64,000 nucleotides of DNA, taken from RUG572 sp964386385. GTDB lineage: Bacteria > Verrucomicrobiota > Kiritimatiellia > RFP12 > UBA1067. Under the pieces are notes generated by a model. The model was not told the DNA's origin. It ran no database searches and saw only the letters and a list, made by a program, of their open reading frames with translations. This document shows, piece after piece, positions 25,694-33,913 of the stretch; the stretch's first letter is position 1; every line of letters starts with the position of its first letter. The stretch spans positions 1 through 64,000 of the forward strand of contig CAYLRN010000002.1 of NCBI GenBank assembly GCA_964386385.1, given 5' to 3'. Made by a program: the position numbers and the translations under genes.

Positions 25694-27274
25694 AAGGCGA
25701 TAGCCTCGCAAGAATGGACGCAATGGGGTTCTTCCAAGCCCAAATCCTCTCGCCACACTTTTCAATTGATTGTTTGAACCAAGTGCAGGAGGTCTCCCGC
25801 CAGTTGCAGGCGCCCACCTTTTAGGCATAAATCCCAACGGTGTTGCACCAAGTACCTTAGTTGGAGAAATCATCAATCGACTAGTATAATCAAAGTACCG
25901 TTCCCAACATGTCCTGCCTTGCCCTTCGCCTTCAGAATCGGCAGGACACAGACCGAACGGGTCGCGGCCGTTCACCGGGTCGCCGCCGCAGAACTCGTAG
26001 AGGTTGAGGCCGCCGGCAAGTCCGATCGGGTCCTCCGAGACCCAGCGTCCGACGACCGGGTCGTACCACCGCTCGCGGAAGAAGTGGAGTCCGGCGTCGG
26101 GGAACCACTCGCGCCCCTGCCAGAGGATGCGGTTGCCGATGGCGCTCCTGGCGCGCGGAACGCCGTCCGCGCCCTCGACCCGCAGGACGCGCCCCCAGGC
26201 GTCGCAGTCATAGCGCTCGATCATGCCGCCGCCGTCGTCCACCACGGCGCGCACGCTGCCGACGGCGTCCGCCACGAACCAGCGCCCGCGCGGGGCGGCG
26301 CCCGTCAGGTCGACGAAGCCGAGCCATCCGTCCACGCCCTCCGTCCGGACGTAGACGCGCAGCGGCCCGCCGTCCGCGCCGACGTCCGCGAGGACGTGCC
26401 CGTCCTCCACGAGGCACATGACGCGCCCGGCCGCGTTGGAGAACGCGACCAGATTCCCAAGCGCGTCCCACTCGAACGAGCAGGCGAAGGCGCCGTTCGT
26501 CGCGGCGCGGGAGAGGCGGTAGTCGCCGGTCCAGGAGTACGACGCGGACGCCGCGCCGCCGGAGCTGTCCGAGTACACCCTGTTCGTCAGGCAGCCCGCC
26601 GCGTCCCATGCGTACGCGGCGCCGGGCACGTCGAGCGTCCAGACGCCGTTCGTGCCGCGGACCAGAATCCAGCCCTCGTCGCCGAGGCCCCGCCAGTCGC
26701 GCCCGGTCCCCGACGTGGACGCGAACGGGAGCGCCGTCCCGTCGGGCCGCGAGAGGAACGGCGTCCCGTTCGTCGTCTCGCATATCCGGACGTCGAGCGA
26801 GTGGCGCCAGCCGCGGCCGAGCGCGGCGTCGCCGTCCGTCCCGGAGACGTAGTGGCGCGAGAAGGAGACGGGCATGAGCGGGGAGGGCAGTTCGAGGTCC
26901 GCCGCGGAGTCCGTGACGCGCCCCGCGAGGAGGTTCACGGGGTCCCGCGAGGTCGCCTGCGCCGGCATGGGGTTCGACTGCTCCGGCACGTCCGGCGCCA
27001 CGGGACTCCACACGCCCAGCGGCATGAGCCCGCCGTCGTACCAGTCGTAGCCGTCAATGCCGTGGTAGTACCAGTCCCCGCTCCAGGAGTCCGTCCACTC
27101 CCAGTACCATCCGTAGGAGAAACTCCCCTCCTTCCACTCGTGGAGGCCGGTGCAGAACAGGTCTCCGCTCGTCCGCCCCTCGTAGCAGAACGGACAGGCG
27201 AGCGACGTCTGGACGAGCGCCAGCGCACAGACGGCGAAGAGAAGCGATGCGAAGATGGCGCAGACGCAGTTCAT
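25691..27274 (-). CDS. Small secreted Rhs/YD-repeat protein
   Basis: 527 residues. A signal peptide (CAIFASLLFAVCALALVQTSLA) leads into a Trp/Tyr/Gly-rich region, a DUF6531-like segment (NPMPAQATSRDPVNLLAGRV, SFSRHYVSG), then YD-type repeats and the RHS core ending GLHFFRERWYDPVVGRWVSEDPIGLAGGLNLYEF and GGDPVNGRDPFGL. Rhs proteins wrap and deliver variable C-terminal toxins. Here the region after DPFGL is only about 80 residues and stops at UAG inside a prfB-like slippery context. It is much smaller than typical Rhs cages (over 1000 residues), so it may be a degenerate or minimal form. The -10 box lies only 6 bp before the ATG, suggesting a leaderless mRNA. Confidence 0.78.
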   Translation of the reverse strand: MNCVCAIFASLLFAVCALALVQTSLACPFCYEGRTSGDLFCTGLHEWKEGSFSYGWYWEWTDSWSGDWYYHGIDGYDWYDGGLMPLGVWSPVAPDVPEQSNPMPAQATSRDPVNLLAGRVTDSAADLELPSPLMPVSFSRHYVSGTDGDAALGRGWRHSLDVRICETTNGTPFLSRPDGTALPFASTSGTGRDWRGLGDEGWILVRGTNGVWTLDVPGAAYAWDAAGCLTNRVYSDSSGGAASASYSWTGDYRLSRAATNGAFACSFEWDALGNLVAFSNAAGRVMCLVEDGHVLADVGADGGPLRVYVRTEGVDGWLGFVDLTGAAPRGRWFVADAVGSVRAVVDDGGGMIERYDCDAWGRVLRVEGADGVPRARSAIGNRILWQGREWFPDAGLHFFRERWYDPVVGRWVSEDPIGLAGGLNLYEFCGGDPVNGRDPFGLCPADSEGEGQGRTCWERYFDYTSRLMISPTKVLGATPLGFMPKRWAPATGGRPPALGSNNQLKSVARGFGLGRTPLRPFLRGYRL

Positions 27275-27280
27275 GCGGGC

Positions 27281-27309
27281 ATTCTCCCACAAACCGCGTC
27301 CGCAGTCAA
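27281..27309 (-). promoter_or_regulatory. Promoter of the Rhs gene (predicts a leaderless mRNA)
   Basis: Minus strand TTGACT (27304-27309), exactly 17 bp, GAGAAT (27281-27286) with TGG just before the -10. The start codon begins 7 bp after the -10, so transcription should begin at or next to the A of ATG. Confidence 0.65.
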
Positions 27310-27349
27310 CTGCGAAGCGCAATTCACGTGCAACCGTGCAACCGGAACG

Positions 27350-27358
27350 TGGTATAAT
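27350..27358 (+). promoter_or_regulatory. Extended -10 promoter of the GT17 gene
   Basis: TGG-TATAAT followed by CTCCGCG; divergent from the Rhs promoter about 65 bp away. No -35 is seen. Confidence 0.6.
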
Positions 27359-27428
27359 CTCCGCGTTGTCCCTTCGGTGGGCATTTGAATCGTTTTGGTT
27401 ATGGGACACGGCACAGGAGCAGCAGAAG

Positions 27429-28394
27429 ATGATTGTAGACGCATTTCCGTTCTTTCGCGAGTTCGACCTTCTTGAACTGCGGCTTTCGATTCTGGACCCG
27501 ATCGTCGACCGGTTCGTGATCGCCGAGGGGTCGCGCACCTACGCCGGAGCCGCGAAGCCCATGTGGTTCGACGAAAACCGCGAACGCTACGCGAAATGGC
27601 AGCACAAGATCCGCTACGTGCCGGTGGACGACTGGCCGGAGAGCGACGATCCGTGGATCATCGAAAACCACCAGCGCAACGCGCTTGCGCGCGGGTTCGA
27701 GGACCTGCCGGACGATGCGCAGATCGTCCTCACGGACCTTGACGAAATCCCCGATCCGGAAGCCGTGAAACGCGCCCTCGGACGCCCAGGCGTCAACTGG
27801 CTCTCGATGCGCAACTGCCGGATGTTCATGAACGCCACCTCCGTCAACAAGCCGCTCTGGATGGGCGGCGCGAAGACGCTGACGTACGGCGAGTTCAAGC
27901 GCTCCGCTAATCTCCCCCGCTTCAAGTACTGCAAATTCGCGCCGCGCGAATGCAACTCCGGCGTCTCCGCCGTCAAGGTGAGGCGCATGAAGGACTCCGC
28001 CCTCATCCGCGACGGCGGCTGGCATTTCTCCTTCCTCGGCGGGATAGAGGAGATCACGCGCAAAATCCAGGCGTACTCCCACCAGGAGCGGAACACGTCC
28101 GAATTCCTGGACCCTCAGCGTCTGGAACGGCTTCTGGCGGAAGGCTGCACCGTCAACGGTGCGCGACTCCTGATAAGGCCGGTCGAGGAACTGGCGCTGC
28201 CGCCCGTCGCGATGGACTTCGTGCGCAGCCACCCGCAGTTCGTCGCGCCGCCGCAGGAGGGCGACGTCCGCCGCGAACTGGAGAGGCTGGCGCGGCGCAA
28301 CGAGCTGAAGCAGCGGCTGTCCCGCGTCTACCTCTACCGCCGGCTGCGCGGCGCGTTCGCCGCGATGGGCGTCCGCCTGCCGGCATTCCGCTAG
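27429..28394 (+). CDS. Glycosyltransferase family 17 protein
   Basis: 321 residues. The N-terminal MIVDAFPFFREFDLLELRL, VIAEGSRTYAG, IVLTDLDEIPDP (a DxD-like metal/sugar-nucleotide site) and GGWHFSFLGG are hallmarks of GT17, named for the eukaryotic bisecting GlcNAc-transferase MGAT3. Bacterial members probably act on surface glycans; donor and acceptor are unknown. ATG 27429 is chosen because CAGGAG lies just upstream and the family starts there. Monocistronic, it converges on the small membrane protein gene. Confidence 0.88.
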   Translation: MIVDAFPFFREFDLLELRLSILDPIVDRFVIAEGSRTYAGAAKPMWFDENRERYAKWQHKIRYVPVDDWPESDDPWIIENHQRNALARGFEDLPDDAQIVLTDLDEIPDPEAVKRALGRPGVNWLSMRNCRMFMNATSVNKPLWMGGAKTLTYGEFKRSANLPRFKYCKFAPRECNSGVSAVKVRRMKDSALIRDGGWHFSFLGGIEEITRKIQAYSHQERNTSEFLDPQRLERLLAEGCTVNGARLLIRPVEELALPPVAMDFVRSHPQFVAPPQEGDVRRELERLARRNELKQRLSRVYLYRRLRGAFAAMGVRLPAFR

Positions 28395-28418
28395 CAGGGC
28401 GCGGCACGCAGAAGGCGG

Positions 28419-28691
28419 CTAGTCGGCCCGACGCGAATCAAGCCATGCCCAGAGGCGGTACATGGCCCAGCCCCAGGCGAAGAAGAGGGCGTAGTAGACC
28501 CAGCGGGGAATGCCGTCCTTGAAGTCCTCGACGGAGAACCACCTCTGCCAGTCGGGGATGTCGGTGTAGTAGTACTGTCCGCAGCCGAAGTCAAGGCCGT
28601 CGATCAGGCCCATGTGCCGGAACATCATCCAGCAGGACGCGACAACGGCGGCGGCCATTGTCGCGTACGTTAGCGCGCGGGCGAGTTTCAT
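28419..28691 (-). CDS. Small inner-membrane protein following the YeiH-like transporter
   Basis: 90 residues with two predicted transmembrane segments (about 8-26 and 64-84) flanking a Tyr/Asp-rich loop (FGCGQYYYTDIPDWQRWF). It is not a family I can name. It overlaps the transporter stop as ATGA, so it is made together with it and may be a small subunit or stabiliser. Confidence 0.65.
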   Translation of the reverse strand: MKLARALTYATMAAAVVASCWMMFRHMGLIDGLDFGCGQYYYTDIPDWQRWFSVEDFKDGIPRWVYYALFFAWGWAMYRLWAWLDSRRAD

Positions 28692-30085
28692 GCGGAGATT
28701 GTCGGGATTGGAAAGAATTTGCCGCAGAGGGCGATCCAGACGACAGCGAACGTCAGGATGAGGTTGAAGACCTGTCCGACGATGTAGAGCTGGAACGGCC
28801 TACCGCCCTGCACCTGCGAGCAGAGTTCCTTGAAGTTCGTCTCAAGCCCGATCGACGTGAACGCGAGCGCGAACGCCCAGTTCTGGAACTCCTTCAGGTG
28901 CTTGATCACGGAGTTCGTCGTGTCGACGCCGAACGTGGGCTGCATCACGAAGGAGAAGAAGAGCGAGGCGAAGATGAAGCCGAGGATGAACTTGGGGAAG
29001 CGGTTCCAGATTTCGGACACGCCGACCTTCTGCCCGCCGGCCGCGTCGCGGTCTACCTTCGTCGAGAAGAAGATGGCGATGGCGAGCGCGATGAAGCCGA
29101 TGAGCATGTTCTGGATCATCTTGACGAGCGCGGCGACCTGTCCGCCGAGGTCGCCCAGTGCCTGTCCGGCGAGGACGACGGCGCCGGTCGAATCCACCGT
29201 GCCGCCAATCCACGCGCCGCCAATCATCGGGTCGATGCCGACCGCCTTGATGAAGAACGGCATTCCGACCATCATGATGACGGTGAAGATGAGCGACGTG
29301 CCGACTGCGAACGCGAGGTCCGTCTTACGCGCCTTGGAGGCGGCCGCCGCCGCGATGGCGGCGGACGTGCCGCAGACGGACGTCGCGGCGGAGATGGTGA
29401 TGACGAGCGGCTTGTTCTGTATCTTCAGGATGCGCGTTCCGTACCACCACATGAATATGATGACAATCGGCGTGACGCCCCAGGCGATGGCAAGTCCGTA
29501 GAGGCCGAACTTCTGGATGTTCGTGAAGAGCACCTGCGCGCCGAGGATGACGAGGCCGGTCTTGATGTAGAACTCCGTCCGAAGCGCCGGCTTGAGCCAG
29601 TTCGGCGTCTTGACGACGTTGCTGACGAAGAGTCCAAGCAGCAGCGCCCAGAACGCATACTCAAGATACCGCTTGAACGTGAACTCCGCGGAGAGGACGC
29701 GCACGACGCACACAAGAACGAACAGCCCCGCGAACGCGACGAGGAACTTCCCCGCCTTCTTCCCCTCCATTTTATTGCCGAGCGTGAAGAGCGCGGCGAA
29801 TGCGGCGAACGTGAGGGCCAGCTTGCCCCAGAGCGCGCCCGTGAAGACGCCGAGGAATGACTTGACCTTTTCGGGGTTAGCGGCGACGTCGCCAGAAAGC
29901 CCCCATGTTCCGAACTTCGCGCCGGAGAAGTCGAACCATCCCGTCACGACGCCGACTGCGGAGACGGCGATCAGGATGAACGCCACCCAGATCGCAAGCC
30001 AGTCCTCCTTGCGCGCGAGGTCGCGCCATTTGAAAACGTCGGCGACAACAACGTCGCTCCGCCCATTCGTCTGCTCTTCTGCCAT
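28688..30085 (-). CDS. YeiH/UPF0324 family putative sulfate exporter
   Basis: 465 residues with about 11 hydrophobic segments. GLVILGAQVLF, the conserved ATSVCGTSAAIAAAAASKA and GAWIGGTVDSTGAVVLAGQALG identify the PSE (putative sulfate exporter, YeiH) family of inner-membrane transporters; the substrate has rarely been tested. ATG 30085 is preferred because AGGTGG sits 5 bp upstream; a GTG at 30094 overlaps that site. It is coupled to the downstream 90-residue protein and follows the Tat-MBL gene on the same strand with a 78-bp gap. Confidence 0.82.
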   Translation of the reverse strand: MAEEQTNGRSDVVVADVFKWRDLARKEDWLAIWVAFILIAVSAVGVVTGWFDFSGAKFGTWGLSGDVAANPEKVKSFLGVFTGALWGKLALTFAAFAALFTLGNKMEGKKAGKFLVAFAGLFVLVCVVRVLSAEFTFKRYLEYAFWALLLGLFVSNVVKTPNWLKPALRTEFYIKTGLVILGAQVLFTNIQKFGLYGLAIAWGVTPIVIIFMWWYGTRILKIQNKPLVITISAATSVCGTSAAIAAAAASKARKTDLAFAVGTSLIFTVIMMVGMPFFIKAVGIDPMIGGAWIGGTVDSTGAVVLAGQALGDLGGQVAALVKMIQNMLIGFIALAIAIFFSTKVDRDAAGGQKVGVSEIWNRFPKFILGFIFASLFFSFVMQPTFGVDTTNSVIKHLKEFQNWAFALAFTSIGLETNFKELCSQVQGGRPFQLYIVGQVFNLILTFAVVWIALCGKFFPIPTISA

Positions 30086-30163
30086 GTGTTCCACCTGTTC
30101 CTTTTCTGTTGTCCGTCCGCGCCGTTCCGCTCGTGCGGCGCAGCGCCGTTGAATGCAAGTCCG

Positions 30164-31471
30164 TCAGCTCCTGAACGACATTTCGCTCATGACCGTCATC
30201 GACTCGTCCGCGGCCGTCAGATACGAGACTGAATACGTCTCGCCGCCGGGCGGCACGTCGAGGACGACGTGTCCCGCGTCCAGGGAGGCCGGCGCCAGCG
30301 CGCCCGTCCAGGGCTTGCCGACGTCCTCCTTCATGCGGGAGGCGGGAAAGACGCCGGGGCAGATCACGCGGTCGCCGGAGTAGAGCGTCCGGTCCGCCAG
30401 CCGGGCGCAGACCGGATCGACCATGTGGAGCGTGTCCCAGACGCATCCGACCCAGACGCGCGCGGCGAGAGCCTTGACGAGCTTCGCCGGCATGGAGTAA
30501 TGCCCATGGTGGTTGACCTTCGCCACCTGCACGGGGTCCATGACGTCGGCAAGGGCGTCCTCGATTGCGGTGCGCGAGCCGTCGGCGTTTCGTATAGTGT
30601 CCGAGAAGTCGCCAGCGGTGTAGAACCTGAACGCACCGTACGTCGCGACGACGCCAAGGCTCATTCCGTTCTCGTTCAGCCGCGTGGCGCGCGTGCGGGA
30701 GATAAAGTCCGCATAGAGGTCGCGCACGTTCCCGGCGCGGTCGACGATGCGTCCGTTGGCGCATACGTTGCGCACGGAGAAGCCGGGGGCGGCGGACGGT
30801 TCGCGCACGGGGGCGATCTGGTCCGTAGCTCCGAGGCGGAACTTCTCCACTACCATGCCGTCGCGCGCCTTGAGCCACTTGTAGATCTTGTCCACATGCT
30901 CGTGCACGCGCTCGCCGGCGGACGTCGGGATCGGGTCGTCGTACGTCGGCCAGGCGCGGTCGATCGCCTTTTTGAAGCGCAGCTGTTCGGCGGCGAGGCC
31001 GAATCCGCTGCGCCAGTGCTCGCCGTTCGCCAGCCTTTCGCCGGGAGAGCCGGGATACGTGCCGCGCGGGGCGGAGCTCTGCCAGCGGACGCATCCGCCG
31101 TGGTCGGAGTGGTAGTGCGTGAGCGCCATGTAGTCGACGTTCTCGCCGTTCGGGTTGACGCGCCTGACGTAGCGGGCGATCCACTCGCCTGCGAGGCGGC
31201 CGGGGCCGGGCAGGACGGGGACGGCGAGAGAGCCGCGCGTCAGCGCCGGATGGTCGCCGCAGTCGAGGAGCATCGTCGTGCCGTCGGGCATGATCCAGAA
31301 CATGCTCTCGGCCACGCCCGTGTAGATGAAGTGCACCTGGAAGCGCCCCTTCGTCCAGCCGCGCCACGGCTTTCCGACGGACGGCGACTTCGTCCCCGCC
31401 GCAAAGGCGTCCGCGAATCCCGCCGCCGCCGCGCCGGCCAGCGAAATAAAGCCCCTTCTGCCGATGTTCAT
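30164..31471 (-). CDS. Tat-exported metallo-beta-lactamase-fold hydrolase (ComEC-like)
   Basis: 435 residues. The N-terminus NIGRRGFISLAGAAAAGFADA is a twin-arginine signal, so the protein is exported folded with its metal bound. The metal-binding motif LTHYHSDHGGC lies near residue 115, preceded by MLLDCGDHP and followed by TAGDFSDTI and NHHGHYSMPAKLVKAL, as in the ComEC/Rec2-type and lipase-like MBL group. The substrate is unknown. Its ATG overlaps the stop of the DUF4143 ATPase (ATGA), an odd pairing of a cytoplasmic AAA protein with a periplasmic hydrolase. Confidence 0.8.
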   Translation of the reverse strand: MNIGRRGFISLAGAAAAGFADAFAAGTKSPSVGKPWRGWTKGRFQVHFIYTGVAESMFWIMPDGTTMLLDCGDHPALTRGSLAVPVLPGPGRLAGEWIARYVRRVNPNGENVDYMALTHYHSDHGGCVRWQSSAPRGTYPGSPGERLANGEHWRSGFGLAAEQLRFKKAIDRAWPTYDDPIPTSAGERVHEHVDKIYKWLKARDGMVVEKFRLGATDQIAPVREPSAAPGFSVRNVCANGRIVDRAGNVRDLYADFISRTRATRLNENGMSLGVVATYGAFRFYTAGDFSDTIRNADGSRTAIEDALADVMDPVQVAKVNHHGHYSMPAKLVKALAARVWVGCVWDTLHMVDPVCARLADRTLYSGDRVICPGVFPASRMKEDVGKPWTGALAPASLDAGHVVLDVPPGGETYSVSYLTAADESMTVMSEMSFRS

Positions 31472-32838
31472 TCCGCACCTTCCTTTCGTGTGTCCGTTTC
31501 CGTCAGTCCAGAATCGGCGCGCAGGATCTCGCCGTATCTGCCGATGAGATAGAGCGGGATGATGCGCACGTCGCCGATCGTCCCGAAATTCTCCTCGGAC
31601 GTCCTGACGCCGAGTTCAAGCCGCTTCTCCTCCATGAGAATGCGAAGGCTTTTCATCGAACCCCTGACGCCGGACTTCACCTCGATCGGCAGAACCCTGT
31701 TCCTGAACTGGACGACGTAGTCGACTTCGGCGTTGGCGTTCTTCGACTCCCTATGCCAGTAGTAGAGCCGGCCGTCCTCCATCGGATTCCCGGCCTTGAG
31801 CAGTTCAAGCCCGACATGCATTTCGGCAAGCCGCCCCCGGTTCACGAACTGCGCGGGGGCGTCGACGATCCAGTCGGAGAGGTCGAGTCCGCTTTCGCAG
31901 AGATAAAGCCCCGTGTCGAACATGATGAACTTCGCAAGACGCGCGTTCAGGTCTCCACCCAGCGGGATTCCGTTCGCCATGCACCCCTGAACCCTGTGGA
32001 CGATGCGCGCGCGTTCCAAAAGGCCAGTGCATGATTTCGATAGATGGTACGTGAGTCCGGCGAGAGGGTCGGAGTGGGAGAACTTCTCGCCGGTCTGGCG
32101 AACTACGGAAACGAACGTCGAGCGAATCGCGCCTGGCGAAATCCGCGTCTTGTACTTGTCGAAGTCGGATTTCAGCGCCGCAAGGACGTCGACCTGCTGC
32201 TCGCGGACGTCGAGGAAGCTCTTCGTCTGCGCATACGCCGCGACGGCGGCCGGCATTCCACCGACGATGAAGAACTCCTTGAGCATCGAAAGCATCTTCT
32301 CGTGGACCGGCGGCGGAAGCGGCTCCGCGAAGGACGCGCGCGCCGCGTGCTCCAGCGTCACTTCACCACCCATCGCGCAGACGAATTCCGCAAACGAAAG
32401 CGGATACATGAACAGGTTCCTGATGCGTCCGACGCCGAAATCGGAAATCTCGCCGAACGCGAACTCAAGCAGAGACCCCGTGGCGACGACGTGCAGGTCA
32501 GCCGCCTTTTCGTAGAAATAGCGCAAGGAGGATATCGCGCGCGGACACGTCTGTATCTCGTCCAGGAAAAGGAGCGTTCGCCCCGGCACAATGCGCCTTT
32601 GCGTATAGGCCTCGATGGCGGAAAGAATGCGCCCCATGTCGAAATCGCCGTCGAAAATCGCCCCGATCCGCACATCGCTCTCGAAGTTGAGCTCGATGAA
32701 ATTATCGAACGCCTCGCCAAGATGGCGGACGGCAGTGGTCTTTCCGATCTGTCTGGCGCCGCGCAGAAGAAGCGGCTTGTGCGCGACAGCGGCCGCCCAC
32801 CTCGACAATTCAGCGTCTATTTTCCTTTTTATGTACAC
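31468..32838 (-). CDS. AAA-family ATPase with DUF4143 domain (copy 1)
   Basis: 456 residues. P-loop LLRGARQIGKTTAVRH (Walker A about residues 27-34), Walker B LLFLDEIQ, sensor ATGSLLEFAFG, then the DUF4143 C-terminal domain with FDTGLYLCES, EMHVGLELLKAG, YWHRESKNANAEVDYVV and VLPIEVKSG (a nuclease-like D-ExK pattern). These proteins are common, multicopy and of unknown function, possibly defence or toxin-antitoxin related. A TTGACT-N17-TATCAT promoter and three 33-bp direct repeats precede it. Two further copies lie in this window. Confidence 0.85.
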   Translation of the reverse strand: MYIKRKIDAELSRWAAAVAHKPLLLRGARQIGKTTAVRHLGEAFDNFIELNFESDVRIGAIFDGDFDMGRILSAIEAYTQRRIVPGRTLLFLDEIQTCPRAISSLRYFYEKAADLHVVATGSLLEFAFGEISDFGVGRIRNLFMYPLSFAEFVCAMGGEVTLEHAARASFAEPLPPPVHEKMLSMLKEFFIVGGMPAAVAAYAQTKSFLDVREQQVDVLAALKSDFDKYKTRISPGAIRSTFVSVVRQTGEKFSHSDPLAGLTYHLSKSCTGLLERARIVHRVQGCMANGIPLGGDLNARLAKFIMFDTGLYLCESGLDLSDWIVDAPAQFVNRGRLAEMHVGLELLKAGNPMEDGRLYYWHRESKNANAEVDYVVQFRNRVLPIEVKSGVRGSMKSLRILMEEKRLELGVRTSEENFGTIGDVRIIPLYLIGRYGEILRADSGLTETDTRKEGAE

Positions 32839-32871
32839 GGAGCATCCCTTTTATGGCGGAATACGGCACGT

Positions 32872-32900
32872 ATGATATCAGAACGGAGGGCGGAAGTCAA
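32872..32900 (-). promoter_or_regulatory. Sigma70 promoter of DUF4143 ATPase copy 1
   Basis: Minus strand TTGACT (32895-32900), exactly 17 bp, TATCAT (32872-32877) with TGA before the -10. Confidence 0.7.
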
Positions 32901-32907
32901 TGGAAGT

Positions 32908-32990
32908 TTCGGAAATCCAAGGTTATAAACCGGCGAAACTTTCGGAAATCCAAGGTTATAAACCGATGGAAGTTTCGGAAATCCAAGGTT
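32908..32990 (-). repeat. Three 33-bp direct repeats directly upstream of the -35
   Basis: The core CGGAAATCCAAGGTT occurs at 32910, 32943 and 32976, an exact 33-bp period; the first two units continue with ATAAACCG, containing the inverted repeat GGTT-ATA-AACC. The array ends 7 bp from the -35, the usual place for activator sites. A minus-strand frame through it gives an 11-residue repeat (VYNLGFPK...), but it has no start context and runs into the ATPase gene. Confidence 0.85.
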
Positions 32991-33031
32991 AGAGAATGGC
33001 GAGGCGGCACGTCGCACGTGGAGATCCGCGT

Positions 33032-33688
33032 TCATCCGGCCACGATCGCGACGCCGGCGCTGCAGCCAAGGCGCGTTGCGCCGGCGGCGACGAGGGCCAG
33101 CGCGTCCGCGCGCGTGTGGATGCCGCCCGCCGCCTTGACACCCATTTCGGGGCCGACCGTCCGGCGCATGAGCGCGACGTCATGCACCGTCGCGCCGCCC
33201 GTGCCGAAGCCGGTGGACGTCTTCACGAAGTCGAACCCGGCGTCGCGGGCGAGAAGGCACGCCCTGGCCTTCTCGTCGTCGGTCAAGTAGCAGCATTCGA
33301 TTATGAGCTTCGCGACGACGCCCGGATGCGCGTGGCAGGCGGCGGCGCGGGCGGAGAGTTCGCGGCGCAGTTCGTCGGACGGGCCGTACTTGAGCTTTCG
33401 CACGTCGATGACGAAGTCGACGTCTCCGGCGCCGAGGGCGATCGCCTCCTCCGCGTCGCGGATCGCGCTCTGCGGCGTGCCCTGTCCGAGCGGAAAGTCG
33501 ACCACCGTGCCGACGCGGCCGGCGCCGCCTAGCAGTTGGACGGCGCGCGCGACCTGTCCCGGGTTCACCATCGCGCAGGCGAACTTGTACGTCCGCACCT
33601 CGTCGCAGAGCCTTTCGATTGCGTCCACCGGCCCGGCGGCCTTCAAAAACGTATGGTCGATCATCCCCGCCAGTTCTTCGTTCGTCAT
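33032..33688 (-). CDS. deoC: Deoxyribose-phosphate aldolase
   Basis: Cleaves 2-deoxyribose-5-phosphate to glyceraldehyde-3-phosphate and acetaldehyde in nucleoside catabolism. Motifs: IDHTFLKA, VVDFPLGQGT, DVDFVIDVRKLK, KLIIECCYLTDDEK, FVKTSTGFGTGGAT (Schiff-base Lys) and GVKAAGGI; 218 residues is normal. AGGAG lies 9 bp upstream of ATG 33688. It sits directly behind R-M system 2, and the upstream frame's TAG overlaps its ribosome binding site. It feeds the same central pentose pool as the tkt gene of this cluster. Confidence 0.95.
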   Translation of the reverse strand: MTNEELAGMIDHTFLKAAGPVDAIERLCDEVRTYKFACAMVNPGQVARAVQLLGGAGRVGTVVDFPLGQGTPQSAIRDAEEAIALGAGDVDFVIDVRKLKYGPSDELRRELSARAAACHAHPGVVAKLIIECCYLTDDEKARACLLARDAGFDFVKTSTGFGTGGATVHDVALMRRTVGPEMGVKAAGGIHTRADALALVAAGATRLGCSAGVAIVAG

Positions 33689-33697
33689 TTCGCACTC

Positions 33698-33913
33698 CTA
33701 GACAACGTTCGCATATTCCCCGTCAAACAAGACCTCTGAAGGAATCCAGCCCTTCGCAACGCGATTGGCCTTTCTCAACCACTCGCAGATTCTGTCTTCA
33801 GGCGGCACGTCCTTTCCCCAATACTCTTTGAACAATGCGCCATCGATTGTACGAGCGGCGTTCGTTTGGATGAATCCTTCTCGCATATGCCCGCACATAC
33901 CGCATTTTCTCAT
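33698..33913 (-). pseudogene. Out-of-frame 3' segment of restriction gene 2, or a small overlapping ORF
   Basis: This frame (71 codons) overlaps the end of the restriction gene by 116 bp and continues as a coding-like stretch: DGALFKEYWGKDVPPEDR, then ICEWLRKANRVAKGW and IPSEVLFDGEYANVV. It ends on a TAG inside deoC's AGGAG. A separate gene overlapping by 116 bp would be unusual, so I read it as the true C-terminus of the nuclease displaced by a single-base indel near 33850. The alternative is a small CxxC-containing protein (KCGMCGH at its start). Confidence 0.5.

Noticed and set aside
32908..32990. CRISPR-like array
   Set aside because: The three copies are contiguous direct repeats with no spacers, only three units, and no cas genes nearby.
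32829..33035. Protein with 11-residue repeats (VYNLGFPK...) on the minus strand
   Set aside because: The frame has no start context, runs through the promoter into the ATPase gene in another frame, and is explained by the 33-bp DNA repeat.
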